Source of the DNA: Solobacterium sp.
Lineage (GTDB): Bacteria; Bacillota_I; Bacilli_A; Erysipelotrichales; Erysipelotrichaceae
Assembly (NCBI GenBank): GCA_017941735.1
Contig: JAGAVW010000057.1
Coordinates: 1 to 64,000 of the forward strand
Direction: 5' to 3'
Length of the DNA: 64,000 bases
Below are positions 39,107 to 48,433 of this stretch, in pieces. The notes below the pieces were generated by a model that worked only from the letters and a program-made list of their open reading frames with translations, was not told where the DNA came from and did not search any database. The number at the start of each line of letters is the position of its first letter. Position 1 is the first letter of the stretch. Made by a program: the position numbers and the translations under genes.

Positions 39107-42064
39107 ATGTTTTTAAAACGGATTGAAATGCAAGGTTTTAAATCATTTGCAGATAAAACAGTCATCTCGTTCGATAATCCGATTACAGGTATTGTTGGCC
39201 CAAATGGCTGTGGAAAATCAAATATTAGTGATGCGGTGCGTTGGGTTCTTGGCGAACAAAGTGCTAAGCAAATGCGTGGGGAAAAGATGAATGATGTCAT
39301 TTTTTCAGGTAGTGCAGATCGCCGCATGCTTAATATGGCTGAAGTTACATTGGTTTTTGATAACAGCAATCATATTTTAAATACCGAAAAAGATGAAATC
39401 GAAGTAACCCGTCGCTTATTTCGTGATTCGGGGGATGCGGAATACTTAATTAATCGTAATAATGTACGTTTAAAAGATGTTGTTGAACTATTCTTAGATA
39501 CCGGTTTAGGTAAAGACTCTTTAAGTACCATTTCGCAGGGTAATATCGTATCCTTTGCGGAAGCAAAACCACTAGATCGTCGTGGTATTTTTGAAGAAGC
39601 AGCAGGGGTTGCAAAATATAAAAAGAGAAAAATGGAATCCATTTCAAAGCTTGCGCGTACACGTGATAACTTAGACCGTTCGCAAGATATTTTAGTCGAG
39701 CTTGAAAAACAAGTCTCTCCTTTAAAGCGCCAAGCACGTAAGGCTGAAATCTATCGTGAGAAAAAGAAGCGCTTAGAAGAGATTGAAATCACAGTTCTTG
39801 TGCAAGAAATCGATGAAATTAATGCGTCGATTGAAGATGCAAAGAAGACGCTTTTTGATATTGAAACCAAAACGCAAATGTATTCGACAAATATTCAAGT
39901 AAGTGAAGGAAAGATTCAAGAAGAGAAGAAGAGTGCTTCCACACTTGAAAAAGACGTCAATAACTTACAAGAAGAACTCATGAAGACGGTAGATGAAATC
40001 ACGTCTCTTGAAGCGCGTAAAACCGAAATGGATGAGCGTCGAAAATACATTATTGAAACAGGTAACCGTGAACAAAAAGCAAAAGAAACAAGAGACTTAT
40101 TAGATGCAGCAAAAGCAGAATATGAAGATCGTCAAAGTCGTTTGGATGAATTAAATCGTGAAATAAAATTAGATAGTGAATATTTATCCCAAACAGCACA
40201 ACAATTATTTGATTTATCCAATGAGTACGAACAAGCCCAAGGCATGTTACGTAGTTTGGAAAACCAAAAGACATTCCTTGAAAACTTATTAAAAGATCCA
40301 TTTAGTTCGGCACGCCAATCGGGTACGAAAGCCATTATGGATAACATGAATGCATTGCATGGTATTCTAGGTGTCATTGGACAAGTCATTAAACCAGAAA
40401 GTGGTTATGAAGATGCGATTTCAGAAGCGCTCGGTGGAGCAATGTATAACATTGTGACAACCGATGAACAAAGTGCGCGTGATGCGATTCGCTTCTTATC
40501 TCGTAACGAAAGTGGAAGAGCTACCTTTTTTCCATTAACGGTTGCCCAACCGCACTACGTATCCCGTGAAGCAACTGTCATTTGCGAAAATACAGAAGGG
40601 TATTTAGGGACGGCAGCTAACTTTGTTAGTTATGATGATAAATTTAAGCCAATCATTGATTGTTTATTAAATAATGTCATTGTCGTTGATACATTAGAAA
40701 ATGGGAACCATTTATCTTCCTTAACCAATCGTGCTTATAAGATTGTGACTTTGAATGGGGAAATCATCCATAAAGGTGGTTCTATGACGGGTGGTAAAAC
40801 CAAACGTGGAACGACCATCATTACTGCTCAAAAAGAAGCAGAAGAAATCAATCAATCGATTGATGCGCAAAAAGCACGTGTTACTTTAGCACAAAAGAAT
40901 AGTGATAATGCGCAAAGAGAGCGTGATAATATTTCGCGTTCTTTACAAGAAAAACGTTTGGCTGTTGCCTCTTTAGAACCAGTAGTGGATGCGAAAAAGG
41001 CAAAGTATGAAAAGCTAAAGAATGATTTAGCATTACTTTTACCGGATGAGCAACTCAATCTTGATGTAGATGGAGAAACGGATGAAACCATCGTTCGTTT
41101 AAACCGTGCTTATTCAGCGCGCGACCACATTACAACCCAAATCAAAACCAAACGTGAGCAACGTATGAGTTTGAATCAAGATATTGATCGTAAAGAACAA
41201 CAATTACGTCAAATTCGTAAAGACCATGAACTAGCAATTGCGAGTGCGAATGCGATTAAAATTGATCAAGGTCGTTTGGAAACACGTTTAGAAAACAACT
41301 TACAACGTCTTGCGACGGAATACCAATTAACCTATGAATTCGCTAAGACAAAGCGGGTAGAAGGGGATATCGAAAATGCACGTGAAGAAGTATTACAATT
41401 GCGTGCGGATATCGATCACCTTGGCAATATCAATATGAATGCGCCAGAGGAATTCGATGAAGTCAATACACGTTACGAGTTCTTAAAGGCACAAATTGAT
41501 GAATTGACGCAAAGCCGTGATAAGATTCTTGCGGCCATTGAAGAAATGGATCAAGTCATGACCAAACAATTTAAAGAAATGTTTGATCAGATAAATAAAG
41601 AATTTAACGAGATTTTCCGTAATTTATATGGTGGTGGAAAGGCTAGATTAGTGCTAGAAGATCCTACTGATATTTTAAATACGGGAATTGATATTGATGC
41701 GCAACCTCCAGGAAAAGCAGTACAAAATAATTTACTATTCTCGGGTGGAGAAAAGAGTTTAATCGCTTTATGCGTATTATTCGCAATCTTAAAAGTCAAA
41801 CCAGTACCATTAGTTATCTTGGATGAAGTTGAAGCTGCATTAGACCCAAGTAATGTTGAACGGTTTGCGCAATATTTACATAACTATACAAACCGCACTC
41901 AGTTTATTGTGGTTACGCATCGTCCTGGAACCATGGAAAATGCGGATGTTTTATATGGTGTTACTATGCAACATCAAGGTGTTAGCCAGATGTTAAAAGT
42001 TGAATTACGTGATGCATTAGACTTAGCAGATAATGCACCAAGTGAAGCAGGAGCACAAGCATGA
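39107..42064 (+). CDS. smc: Chromosome segregation ATPase SMC (short-armed)
   Basis: SMC subunit of the condensin-like complex that folds and separates chromosomes. 985 residues. Walker A GPNGCGKSNISDAV at residues 31-44, hinge at about 400-560 (LGVIGQVIKPESGYEDAI to IIHKGGSMTGGK), ABC signature LLFSGGEKSLIALC near 878 and Walker B LVILDEVEAALDPSNV near 903. Both coiled-coil arms are about 100 residues shorter than in the roughly 1186-residue B. subtilis protein. ATG 39107 is preceded by AAGGAG; an earlier in-frame ATG (39080) overlaps the -10. ftsY overlaps by 4 bases. scpA/scpB are not in this window. Confidence 0.97.
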   Translation: MFLKRIEMQGFKSFADKTVISFDNPITGIVGPNGCGKSNISDAVRWVLGEQSAKQMRGEKMNDVIFSGSADRRMLNMAEVTLVFDNSNHILNTEKDEIEVTRRLFRDSGDAEYLINRNNVRLKDVVELFLDTGLGKDSLSTISQGNIVSFAEAKPLDRRGIFEEAAGVAKYKKRKMESISKLARTRDNLDRSQDILVELEKQVSPLKRQARKAEIYREKKKRLEEIEITVLVQEIDEINASIEDAKKTLFDIETKTQMYSTNIQVSEGKIQEEKKSASTLEKDVNNLQEELMKTVDEITSLEARKTEMDERRKYIIETGNREQKAKETRDLLDAAKAEYEDRQSRLDELNREIKLDSEYLSQTAQQLFDLSNEYEQAQGMLRSLENQKTFLENLLKDPFSSARQSGTKAIMDNMNALHGILGVIGQVIKPESGYEDAISEALGGAMYNIVTTDEQSARDAIRFLSRNESGRATFFPLTVAQPHYVSREATVICENTEGYLGTAANFVSYDDKFKPIIDCLLNNVIVVDTLENGNHLSSLTNRAYKIVTLNGEIIHKGGSMTGGKTKRGTTIITAQKEAEEINQSIDAQKARVTLAQKNSDNAQRERDNISRSLQEKRLAVASLEPVVDAKKAKYEKLKNDLALLLPDEQLNLDVDGETDETIVRLNRAYSARDHITTQIKTKREQRMSLNQDIDRKEQQLRQIRKDHELAIASANAIKIDQGRLETRLENNLQRLATEYQLTYEFAKTKRVEGDIENAREEVLQLRADIDHLGNINMNAPEEFDEVNTRYEFLKAQIDELTQSRDKILAAIEEMDQVMTKQFKEMFDQINKEFNEIFRNLYGGGKARLVLEDPTDILNTGIDIDAQPPGKAVQNNLLFSGGEKSLIALCVLFAILKVKPVPLVILDEVEAALDPSNVERFAQYLHNYTNRTQFIVVTHRPGTMENADVLYGVTMQHQGVSQMLKVELRDALDLADNAPSEAGAQA

Positions 42065-43032
42065 GCTTTTTCGATAAGCTAAAAGAAGTCTTTTCAAAAA
42101 AAGAAGACAAAGCTGTTTATTTGAATGGCTTTAAGAAAACGAAATCTTCTTTTGGCGATCAATTAAAAGAAATGGCCTATACCTATGAAGGCATCAATGA
42201 TGAGTTTTTAGAACAATTAACTATTGTCTTACTGGAAAGTGATGTCGGCATAGAAACGGCGGATTTAATCTGTGAAAAGCTGAAACAAAAAGCAGAAGAA
42301 TACCCACAGATGGATTTCCAATGGGCAATGAGTTTCTTATTAGAAATCATGAATGATATTTATGAAGAATATCCAGATAAGCCTATTACCTATAATGAAA
42401 ATGGCACAACCGTGATCTTATTAGAAGGGGTAAACGGAAGTGGTAAAACTACGACCGCTGCTAAATTAGCTAACATGTATCAAAAGAATGGGAAGCGTGT
42501 TGCCTTAGTTGCAGCAGACACATTCCGTGCTGGGGCCATTGATCAATTGGCAAAATGGGGAGAGCGCTTAGGAATTCCAACCATAAAAGGGGTTGAAGAA
42601 GGGGATCCTAGTGCTGTGATTGTGGATGGATGTCGTTATGCGAAAGAAAATCAAATTGATATTTTGATTTGTGATACGGCAGGTCGTCTACAAAACAAGC
42701 AAGGCTTAATGAAAGAATTAGAAAAAATGAATCGTGTAGCCGGTAAAGAGATTGAAGGCGCTCCACACCAAACGTGGCTTGTGTTGGATGCAACAACCGG
42801 ACAAAATGGCTTATCACAAGCGAAAATCTTTCATGAAGCAACGAAGATTGATGGTATCATTCTTACTAAAATGGATGGGACAGCGAAAGGTGGCATTGTC
42901 TTAGCGATTAAACATATTCTACATTTACCTGTATATTTTATCGGTCTAGGCGAGCAACCAGAGGATTTAAGACCATTTGATGTTGACTCCTATCTCTATA
43001 GTATTTCTGAGGGTTTAGAGCATGCAGGATAA
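42061..43032 (+). CDS. ftsY: Signal recognition particle receptor FtsY
   Basis: GTPase that docks SRP-ribosome complexes at the membrane (323 residues). The N domain (FDKLKEVFSKKEDKAVYLNG) lacks a long acidic A domain, as in many Gram-positives. G motifs: GVNGSGKTTTAAKLA (G1), DTFRAGAIDQLAKW (G2), CDTAGRLQNKQGLMKELEK (G3), TKMDGTAKGG (G4) and GLGEQPEDLRPF (G5). Start ATG overlaps the smc stop, the usual smc-ftsY pairing. ylxM overlaps by 11 bases. Confidence 0.97.
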   Translation: MSFFDKLKEVFSKKEDKAVYLNGFKKTKSSFGDQLKEMAYTYEGINDEFLEQLTIVLLESDVGIETADLICEKLKQKAEEYPQMDFQWAMSFLLEIMNDIYEEYPDKPITYNENGTTVILLEGVNGSGKTTTAAKLANMYQKNGKRVALVAADTFRAGAIDQLAKWGERLGIPTIKGVEEGDPSAVIVDGCRYAKENQIDILICDTAGRLQNKQGLMKELEKMNRVAGKEIEGAPHQTWLVLDATTGQNGLSQAKIFHEATKIDGIILTKMDGTAKGGIVLAIKHILHLPVYFIGLGEQPEDLRPFDVDSYLYSISEGLEHAG

Positions 43033-43348
43033 GATATACATGAATAAGTTGTTTGATTTCTATGGAGGCTTATTAACAGAAAAACAACAACAAATCCTAC
43101 AATATTATTTCCGATATGATTTATCCCTACAAGAAATCGCAGAAAACGAAAACATAACCCGTTCTGCAGTTCATGATATGATTAAAAGAGGGAAGGAAGA
43201 TTTAGAATTCTATGAATCGAAACTCCAACTTCTCGCAAGTCAAACTAAACGTCAAAAAATCTATGAGAAACTCTTAGATTTAAACGATACAAGAATTGAA
43301 AAACTCGTAAATCAATGCAAGAAAACTGAAGGAGGCCAATATGAGTAA
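43022..43348 (+). CDS. ylxM: YlxM/UPF0122 family DNA-binding protein
   Basis: Helix-turn-helix protein (108 residues) that in streptococci modulates SRP assembly and GTPase activity. The N-terminal YMNKLFDFYGGLLTEKQQQI and SLQEIAENENITRSAVHDMI (sigma-region-4-like HTH) are diagnostic. GAGGG lies before ATG 43022. It normally precedes ffh; here ffh is missing and ackA follows with an 8-base overlap. Confidence 0.92.
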   Translation: MQDKIYMNKLFDFYGGLLTEKQQQILQYYFRYDLSLQEIAENENITRSAVHDMIKRGKEDLEFYESKLQLLASQTKRQKIYEKLLDLNDTRIEKLVNQCKKTEGGQYE

Positions 43349-44537
43349 AGTAATTTCTGTCAATTCCGGTTCATCATCTCTTAAATTCCAATTATTTGAT
43401 ATGCCTAGTGAAACGGTTCTTACATCAGGACAAGCAGAACGCATTGGACTTGATGTCGGTGCCTTTTCGATCAAAGTAAATGGCGAAAAAATCACGAAAG
43501 AACTTCCTATTCCAGATCATAAAAAGGCAGTTGAACTTTTATTAAGTGCATTACAAGAATATCACATTGTCGAAGATTTAGATGAGATTCAAGGTGCAGG
43601 ACATCGTATTGTCCAAGGTGGACCATACTTTGGCTCTTCCGTTGTTGTCGATAAGGATGTCGAGGATAAAGTTTCTGAATTATCTGAACTCGCACCATTG
43701 CATAATCCAGCGCATTTAATTTGTTATCGTGCATTCCGTGAAGCATTACCAAAGATTGGACATGTATTTGTCTTTGATACCGCATTCCATCAAACTATGG
43801 GTCCAGAATCCTATCTCTTCCCAGTACCTTATGATTGGTATACACAATATAAGATTCGCCGTTATGGAGCACATGGAACGAGTCATCAATATGTCAATCG
43901 TAGAGCTGCCGAATTAATGGAAAAGAATGTTGAAGACTTAAATATGATTACTTGCCATTTAGGAAATGGGGCTTCGATTACAGCAATTGAAAAAGGTAAA
44001 TGTATCAATACTTCCATGGGTTTAACACCACTTGGTGGTATCATGATGGGAACACGTTCTGGTGATATTGATCCTACGGTTGTTTTCTATATGATGAAAA
44101 AATTAGGTTGTACACCAGATGAAATGGATACCTTCTTAAATAAGCGTTCTGGTATGTTAGGTGTTTCTGGAATTAGTTCCGATGCACGTGATATTCAATC
44201 CGCTGTAGATGAAGGAAATGAGCGTGCGAAGTTAACGGTTGATCTCTATACCAATCGTGTGATTAACGTATTAGGTGGCTATTATATGCAACTAGGTACG
44301 GTAGATGCATTAGTCTTTACCGCAGGTTTAGGTGAAAACGATGCGCAAATGCGTGAACGTATTTTGAAGAATCTAGAAAAAGGTATGGGTTTATCCATTG
44401 ATTATGAATTAAATAAAACAATTCATGGCAAAGAATGCCTCATCTCTAAACCAGATTCTAAGATTAGCGTTTATGTCGTTCCAACAAACGAAGAACTCGT
44501 CATTGCGCGTGATACCTATTCATTATTAGGACTATAA
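43341..44537 (+). CDS. ackA: Acetate kinase
   Basis: Makes ATP and acetate from acetyl phosphate in fermentation (398 residues, full length). ISVNSGSSSLKFQLFDM at the N-terminus, GHRIVQGGPYFGSS, VFDTAFHQTM, YGAHGTSHQYVNRRA, HLGNGASITAI and TAGLGENDAQMRE are all conserved family motifs. GGAGG precedes the start. It overlaps ylxM by 8 bases; nrnA follows after 2 bases. No pta is nearby. Confidence 0.97.
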   Translation: MSKVISVNSGSSSLKFQLFDMPSETVLTSGQAERIGLDVGAFSIKVNGEKITKELPIPDHKKAVELLLSALQEYHIVEDLDEIQGAGHRIVQGGPYFGSSVVVDKDVEDKVSELSELAPLHNPAHLICYRAFREALPKIGHVFVFDTAFHQTMGPESYLFPVPYDWYTQYKIRRYGAHGTSHQYVNRRAAELMEKNVEDLNMITCHLGNGASITAIEKGKCINTSMGLTPLGGIMMGTRSGDIDPTVVFYMMKKLGCTPDEMDTFLNKRSGMLGVSGISSDARDIQSAVDEGNERAKLTVDLYTNRVINVLGGYYMQLGTVDALVFTAGLGENDAQMRERILKNLEKGMGLSIDYELNKTIHGKECLISKPDSKISVYVVPTNEELVIARDTYSLLGL

Positions 44538-44539
44538 CG

Positions 44540-45484
44540 ATGTCATTTAATCAAATTGTTGAACAAATTAAGAATTATGATACAATCACAATCTTTCGTC
44601 ATCTTCATCCAGATTGTGATGCTTTAGGTTCGCAATTTGGACTAAAGACATGGATTCAACAACAATTCCCAGAGAAACAAGTTTATGCGTTAGGTTATGA
44701 AACTTCTACGCAAGGCGATTTTCCTGCTTTGGATACGTTAGAAGACGAAAGAATTAAAAAGAGTTTAGCCATTGTTGTGGATACAAGTGGACCAGAACGT
44801 GTCGATGATGATCGCTTTTTACAGGCAGAATATGTCATCAAAATTGATCACCATCCTGATCTAGATTATTATGGACATGTACGTTATGTGCTTACGAAAG
44901 CCGCAGCTACTTGCGAAATATTAACGGATTTCTTTTATGAATATGATCCGCGTTCTATTACAAAGGAAGTTGCGTATTATCTATATCAAGGATTATTAAC
45001 GGATTCTCTTTGTTTCCGTACAGCAAATACCACAAGTAATACACTAAAATGTGCAAGTATCTTAGCACAACAAGATTTAGATATTCCTTATATCAATCGA
45101 ATGTTATTTGATCATTCTTTAAGTCATTTTTATAAAGCGAATTATATTCGCCAACATGTACAGATTATTGATGATCAATTCGCTTATGTATTATTATCAA
45201 AAGAAGAACTCAAGCAATTAGATTTAGTGGATCATATGGCGCGCCACTACATTGATGAAATTGGACAGGTCACTGAATTTAAAATTTGGTGTATCTTTAC
45301 CGAACTTGAGGATGAAGATGGCTTATATGATGGTTCCTTACGCTCTAAAACCATCCAGATCAATCACATTGCCAGTGCGTATAATGGGGGAGGGCATGCG
45401 AATGCCTGTGGCGTAAATCATATTAATCGCACTGAAATCGATGCCTTGATTGCCGATTTAAGGCGTGCCATAGCAAACGAATAA
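44540..45484 (+). CDS. nrnA: DHH-family phosphoesterase NrnA (nano-RNase/pAp phosphatase)
   Basis: Degrades 2-5-nt RNA fragments and in relatives dephosphorylates pAp (314 residues). DHH-domain motifs are HLHPDCDALGSQFGL, VDTSGPERVDD and KIDHHPDLDYYG, with LYQGLLTDSLCFRTANT in between. The DHHA1 domain ends with YNGGGHANACGV. It follows ackA by 2 bases and is likely co-transcribed. Confidence 0.93.
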   Translation: MSFNQIVEQIKNYDTITIFRHLHPDCDALGSQFGLKTWIQQQFPEKQVYALGYETSTQGDFPALDTLEDERIKKSLAIVVDTSGPERVDDDRFLQAEYVIKIDHHPDLDYYGHVRYVLTKAAATCEILTDFFYEYDPRSITKEVAYYLYQGLLTDSLCFRTANTTSNTLKCASILAQQDLDIPYINRMLFDHSLSHFYKANYIRQHVQIIDDQFAYVLLSKEELKQLDLVDHMARHYIDEIGQVTEFKIWCIFTELEDEDGLYDGSLRSKTIQINHIASAYNGGGHANACGVNHINRTEIDALIADLRRAIANE

Positions 45485-45522
45485 AAATCGTGTTAAAATT
45501 TGAACTATAAATGGAGGTTAAC

Positions 45523-45804
45523 ATGGAAATTTATAACAAGAAAAATCTGACAGAAGTAATTGCCGACAAGCACAACTTAACCAAAAAAGAAGCTGCAGAA
45601 ATCGTCGATTTAGTATTTGACTCAATGGCAGATGCACTTAAAAATAATTTGCGTGTTGATATTACTGGATTCGGCAAATTTGAAGTCAAAACAAGAGCTG
45701 CACGTACCGGAATCAATCCACAAACAAAAGAAACGATTGAAATTCCATCTTCTAAAGTTCCTGGATTTAAAGCATCTAAGAGCTTAAAGGATTTTGTGCG
45801 ATAA
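45523..45804 (+). CDS. hup: HU-family DNA-binding protein
   Basis: Histone-like nucleoid protein (93 residues). NKKNLTEVIADKHNLTKKEA forms the helical base, VDITGFGKFEVKTRAARTGI the beta arm with the RxGxNPxT tip (NPQTKETIEIP), and VPGFKASKSLKDFVR the end. ATG 45523 is used, since GGAGGT sits directly before it; the in-frame ATG 45511 contains that site. Its own promoter may be TTAAAATT-like sequence near 45490. A good terminator follows. Confidence 0.97.
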   Translation: MEIYNKKNLTEVIADKHNLTKKEAAEIVDLVFDSMADALKNNLRVDITGFGKFEVKTRAARTGINPQTKETIEIPSSKVPGFKASKSLKDFVR

Positions 45805-45835
45805 GTTGCTTAATAAACAAAAGAATTGCTAATAT

Positions 45836-45864
45836 ATAAGGTGTTGAAAGACACCTTATTTTTT
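45836..45864 (+). terminator. Terminator of the HU gene
   Basis: Stem ATAAGGTGT (45836-45844) / ACACCTTAT (45851-45859), loop TGAAAG, five Ts (45860-45864). The next gene's ATG is the base after the T-run. Confidence 0.85.
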
Positions 45865-46929
45865 ATGCGTAAATTAAAAAACTTATTCATGTTACTTGCG
45901 ATTGTCTGTTTTATTGTTGCGTTTTATTTTCAAGCAACTAATCGTATTTATAGTCTAATTGCGCTTGCTGTAGGCTTGATATTATTCCCAAATCCAATGA
46001 CGAAAGGTGGATATTTATTCCGCAGTATTCTTGCCTTAATCTGTATTGGCTTTGCGGCATATATCTACTTAGGTTATTTTCCAAATGCCATCATTCAGCA
46101 TGAAATTGGTGAGTTAACCGTCCATTATATTGATGTAGGTCAAGGCGAATCAACATTTATTGAATTACCAAACCAAGAAACCATTTTAATTGATGCTGGA
46201 ACCTATGAAGAAGGTGTTAATGTTACAAATTACATTAAAAAGCTTGGTTATACGAAAATTGATTATGTAGTAGTAACACATTCCCATGCCGATCATATTG
46301 GTGGCATGTCACAGATTCTACCAAGCTTTAAAGTAAAGGAAGTCTATATTTCTAATCCTCCTGTGGAATTGAACCCAGATTCTTATAGTTATCATCATTT
46401 CTTAGATTTAATAAAGCAAAAGCAATTAAACTTACAATATGCCTATACTGGAACAACCATTATTGATAAAGATAATGTCTTATTTAAGGTTATTTCTCCA
46501 AAAAAAGACGCCAATTATATCGATTTAAACCAATATTCCTTAATGACCTATTTAAAATTTGGGAATACCGCATTCTTATTTACAGGCGATGCAGGTTATT
46601 CAGCAGAATATGACTTAGAAGCAGGGGATATCCAAGCAAATGTCTTACAAGTCGGCCATCATGGCTCTAGTTTTGGGACATCGACACCATTTTTAAAACG
46701 TGTATTACCAGAAATCGCAATTATAAGTGTCGCAGCAGAAAATGAGAATAATTTACCAAATGTGAATACAATCACAAGTATAGAGAATGAGAATATTAAA
46801 ATATATCGTACTGATCAATCTGGATCGATTATTGTAAGCTCTGATGGCAATACGATTACCAATATTGAAACAACTGGTCCTAGACTACATGTCGTTGCAC
46901 CAGAGCCAGATTTAGTTCCAAATAATTAA
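45865..46929 (+). CDS. Stand-alone ComEC-like metallo-beta-lactamase membrane protein
   Basis: A 354-residue protein with two to three N-terminal membrane helices (LFMLLAIVCFIVAFYF) and a ComEC-type metallo-beta-lactamase domain: HYIDVGQGESTFIEL, VVVTHSHADHIGGM, VGHHGSSFGTSTPF. It resembles the C-terminal part of ComEC without the channel domain; relatives are secreted or membrane-tethered nucleases/hydrolases of uncertain role. ATG 45865 directly follows the HU terminator with no ribosome-binding site. Longer TTG/GTG starts would lie in the terminator. Expression may need read-through, or the start may be further downstream. Confidence 0.82.
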   Translation: MRKLKNLFMLLAIVCFIVAFYFQATNRIYSLIALAVGLILFPNPMTKGGYLFRSILALICIGFAAYIYLGYFPNAIIQHEIGELTVHYIDVGQGESTFIELPNQETILIDAGTYEEGVNVTNYIKKLGYTKIDYVVVTHSHADHIGGMSQILPSFKVKEVYISNPPVELNPDSYSYHHFLDLIKQKQLNLQYAYTGTTIIDKDNVLFKVISPKKDANYIDLNQYSLMTYLKFGNTAFLFTGDAGYSAEYDLEAGDIQANVLQVGHHGSSFGTSTPFLKRVLPEIAIISVAAENENNLPNVNTITSIENENIKIYRTDQSGSIIVSSDGNTITNIETTGPRLHVVAPEPDLVPNN

Positions 46930-47236
46930 ATAATTGACTCTAATCTAAAATAGCAAAGGCTCTCATTTAAATCGAGTAAGACAATCACCCATGAAACAAT
47001 TTCTAAATGCAAATAAGAGGCTCTTAAATCATGTGACCATTGTCATTAATAAAATAAATGAGCAATAAAGGATGACATAATAATATAGTAGTTTATAACA
47101 AAAAATAATAATTATTTATCTTATAATTGTGCATCAAAAACATCAAAAAAGCGCATATTTATCGCATTTTCTCAATATACGCTATATTTGTTATATACTT
47201 CGCATAATGTATGTTATGCGATTTTTATTTGGATAA
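46930..47236. other. AT-rich intergenic region with plus-strand terminator
   Basis: I see no gene. A convincing terminator on the plus strand, CGCATAA (47201-47207) / TTATGCG (47214-47220) followed by ATTTTTATTT, stands about 290 bases after the last plus-strand stop. This leaves room for an unannotated short RNA or a long 3' UTR. No convincing promoter was found inside. Confidence 0.5.
47201..47229 (+). terminator. Terminator in the deoB 3' region
   Basis: Seven-bp stem CGCATAA/TTATGCG (extended by T-A), loop TGTATG, then TTTTTATTT. It is oriented for plus-strand transcription; the minus strand has no T tract. Confidence 0.7.
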
Positions 47237-48433
47237 TTAGTCAAGTAAATTGAGGATGGATTCCCCCCACTCAGGCATCTCAACATTGAAGTTGTCGGCA
47301 ATGGTTGCGCCAATATCTGAGAATGTTTTACCAGTTCTTAAATGTCCAAAACTTTTAAAACTTGGTGAATAAAGAATGAGTGGAACCATTTCACGTGTAT
47401 GATCAGTACCAGTCCATGTAGGGTCGTTTCCGTGATCTGCCGTAATCATAAGAAGGTCCCCCTCTTTCAATAGAGGCATGAGCTTTCCTAATTTTGCATC
47501 GAAGCGCTCTAATTCACTAGCATAACCTTCGACATCACGACGATGGCCCCATTTCGCATCAAAATCGACTAAATTGACAAAGCAGAGGCCTTTCCAGTCA
47601 TCACGTTTCGCAATTTCAATCGTTTGATCCATACCATGGACACTGGATTCGGAATGTAAGGCTTCTGTAACACCTTCACCAACAAAAATATCATTAATCT
47701 TACCAACTGCAATCATGTCGTATCCAGCATCTTTTAAGCTATTTAATACGGTTCGACCGATTGGTTTTAATGCATAATCGTGGCGATTTGGGGTGCGCTC
47801 AAAGTGGTGTGCTGTTTTCCCAACAAATGGTCTAGCAATGACACGACCAACTTTCCATTCTGGCTTCATGGTAATATCACGTGCAATCTCACAACAACGA
47901 TATAATTCCTCTAAACCAAAGGATTCTTCACTTGCAGCGATTTGTAATACTGAATCAGCAGAAGTATAGACAATCATATCTCCGGTTGCGATATGATGTT
48001 CGCCAAGTTCATCTAAGATTTCAGTACCAGAAGCGGATTTATTTCCGACGACTTTATGGCCTGTACGTTCTTCTAATTCGTTGATTAATTCTGGTGGGAA
48101 GCCCGTATCCGTAAAGGTAATGAATGGTTCTTGTATATATAAGCCCATCATCTCCCAGTGACCGGTCATCGTATCTTTGGAGTTACTATGCTCTTGAAGT
48201 GTTAAATAATATCCTTTTGGGGTTTCAACAATCGGAATGAGATCATTCTCTTTCATATTGAATGTCCCTAATTCTTGTAAATGAGGCAAATCTAAATCTT
48301 CTACGTTTTCGGCAATATGCCCCATGGTATCTGCCCCTTCATCTCCAAATTTTGCGGCATCAGGCGCATTCCCAAAGCCCCATGAGTCGACTACGATTGT
48401 AAAGATACGATTATATTTTTTTACTTCGTTCAT
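47237..48433 (-). CDS. deoB: Phosphopentomutase
   Basis: Interconverts (deoxy)ribose 1- and 5-phosphate, linking nucleoside breakdown to pentose metabolism (398 residues). Alkaline-phosphatase-superfamily motifs: [39 protein letters not shown] with the catalytic Thr, [34 protein letters not shown]. Start ATG overlaps the xerD stop by 4 bases. It is last in the nusB operon; it pairs with xerD in B. subtilis as well (ripX-drm). Confidence 0.97.
   Translation of the reverse strand: MNEVKKYNRIFTIVVDSWGFGNAPDAAKFGDEGADTMGHIAENVEDLDLPHLQELGTFNMKENDLIPIVETPKGYYLTLQEHSNSKDTMTGHWEMMGLYIQEPFITFTDTGFPPELINELEERTGHKVVGNKSASGTEILDELGEHHIATGDMIVYTSADSVLQIAASEESFGLEELYRCCEIARDITMKPEWKVGRVIARPFVGKTAHHFERTPNRHDYALKPIGRTVLNSLKDAGYDMIAVGKINDIFVGEGVTEALHSESSVHGMDQTIEIAKRDDWKGLCFVNLVDFDAKWGHRRDVEGYASELERFDAKLGKLMPLLKEGDLLMITADHGNDPTWTGTDHTREMVPLILYSPSFKSFGHLRTGKTFSDIGATIADNFNVEMPEWGESILNLLD

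Noticed and set aside
43349-43360. ffh expected after ylxM
   Set aside because: ackA starts inside the end of ylxM; no ffh sequence is present anywhere in the window.
45826-45864. N-terminal extension of the ComEC-like protein from TTG 45826
   Set aside because: The codons lie in the HU terminator hairpin and have no ribosome-binding site.
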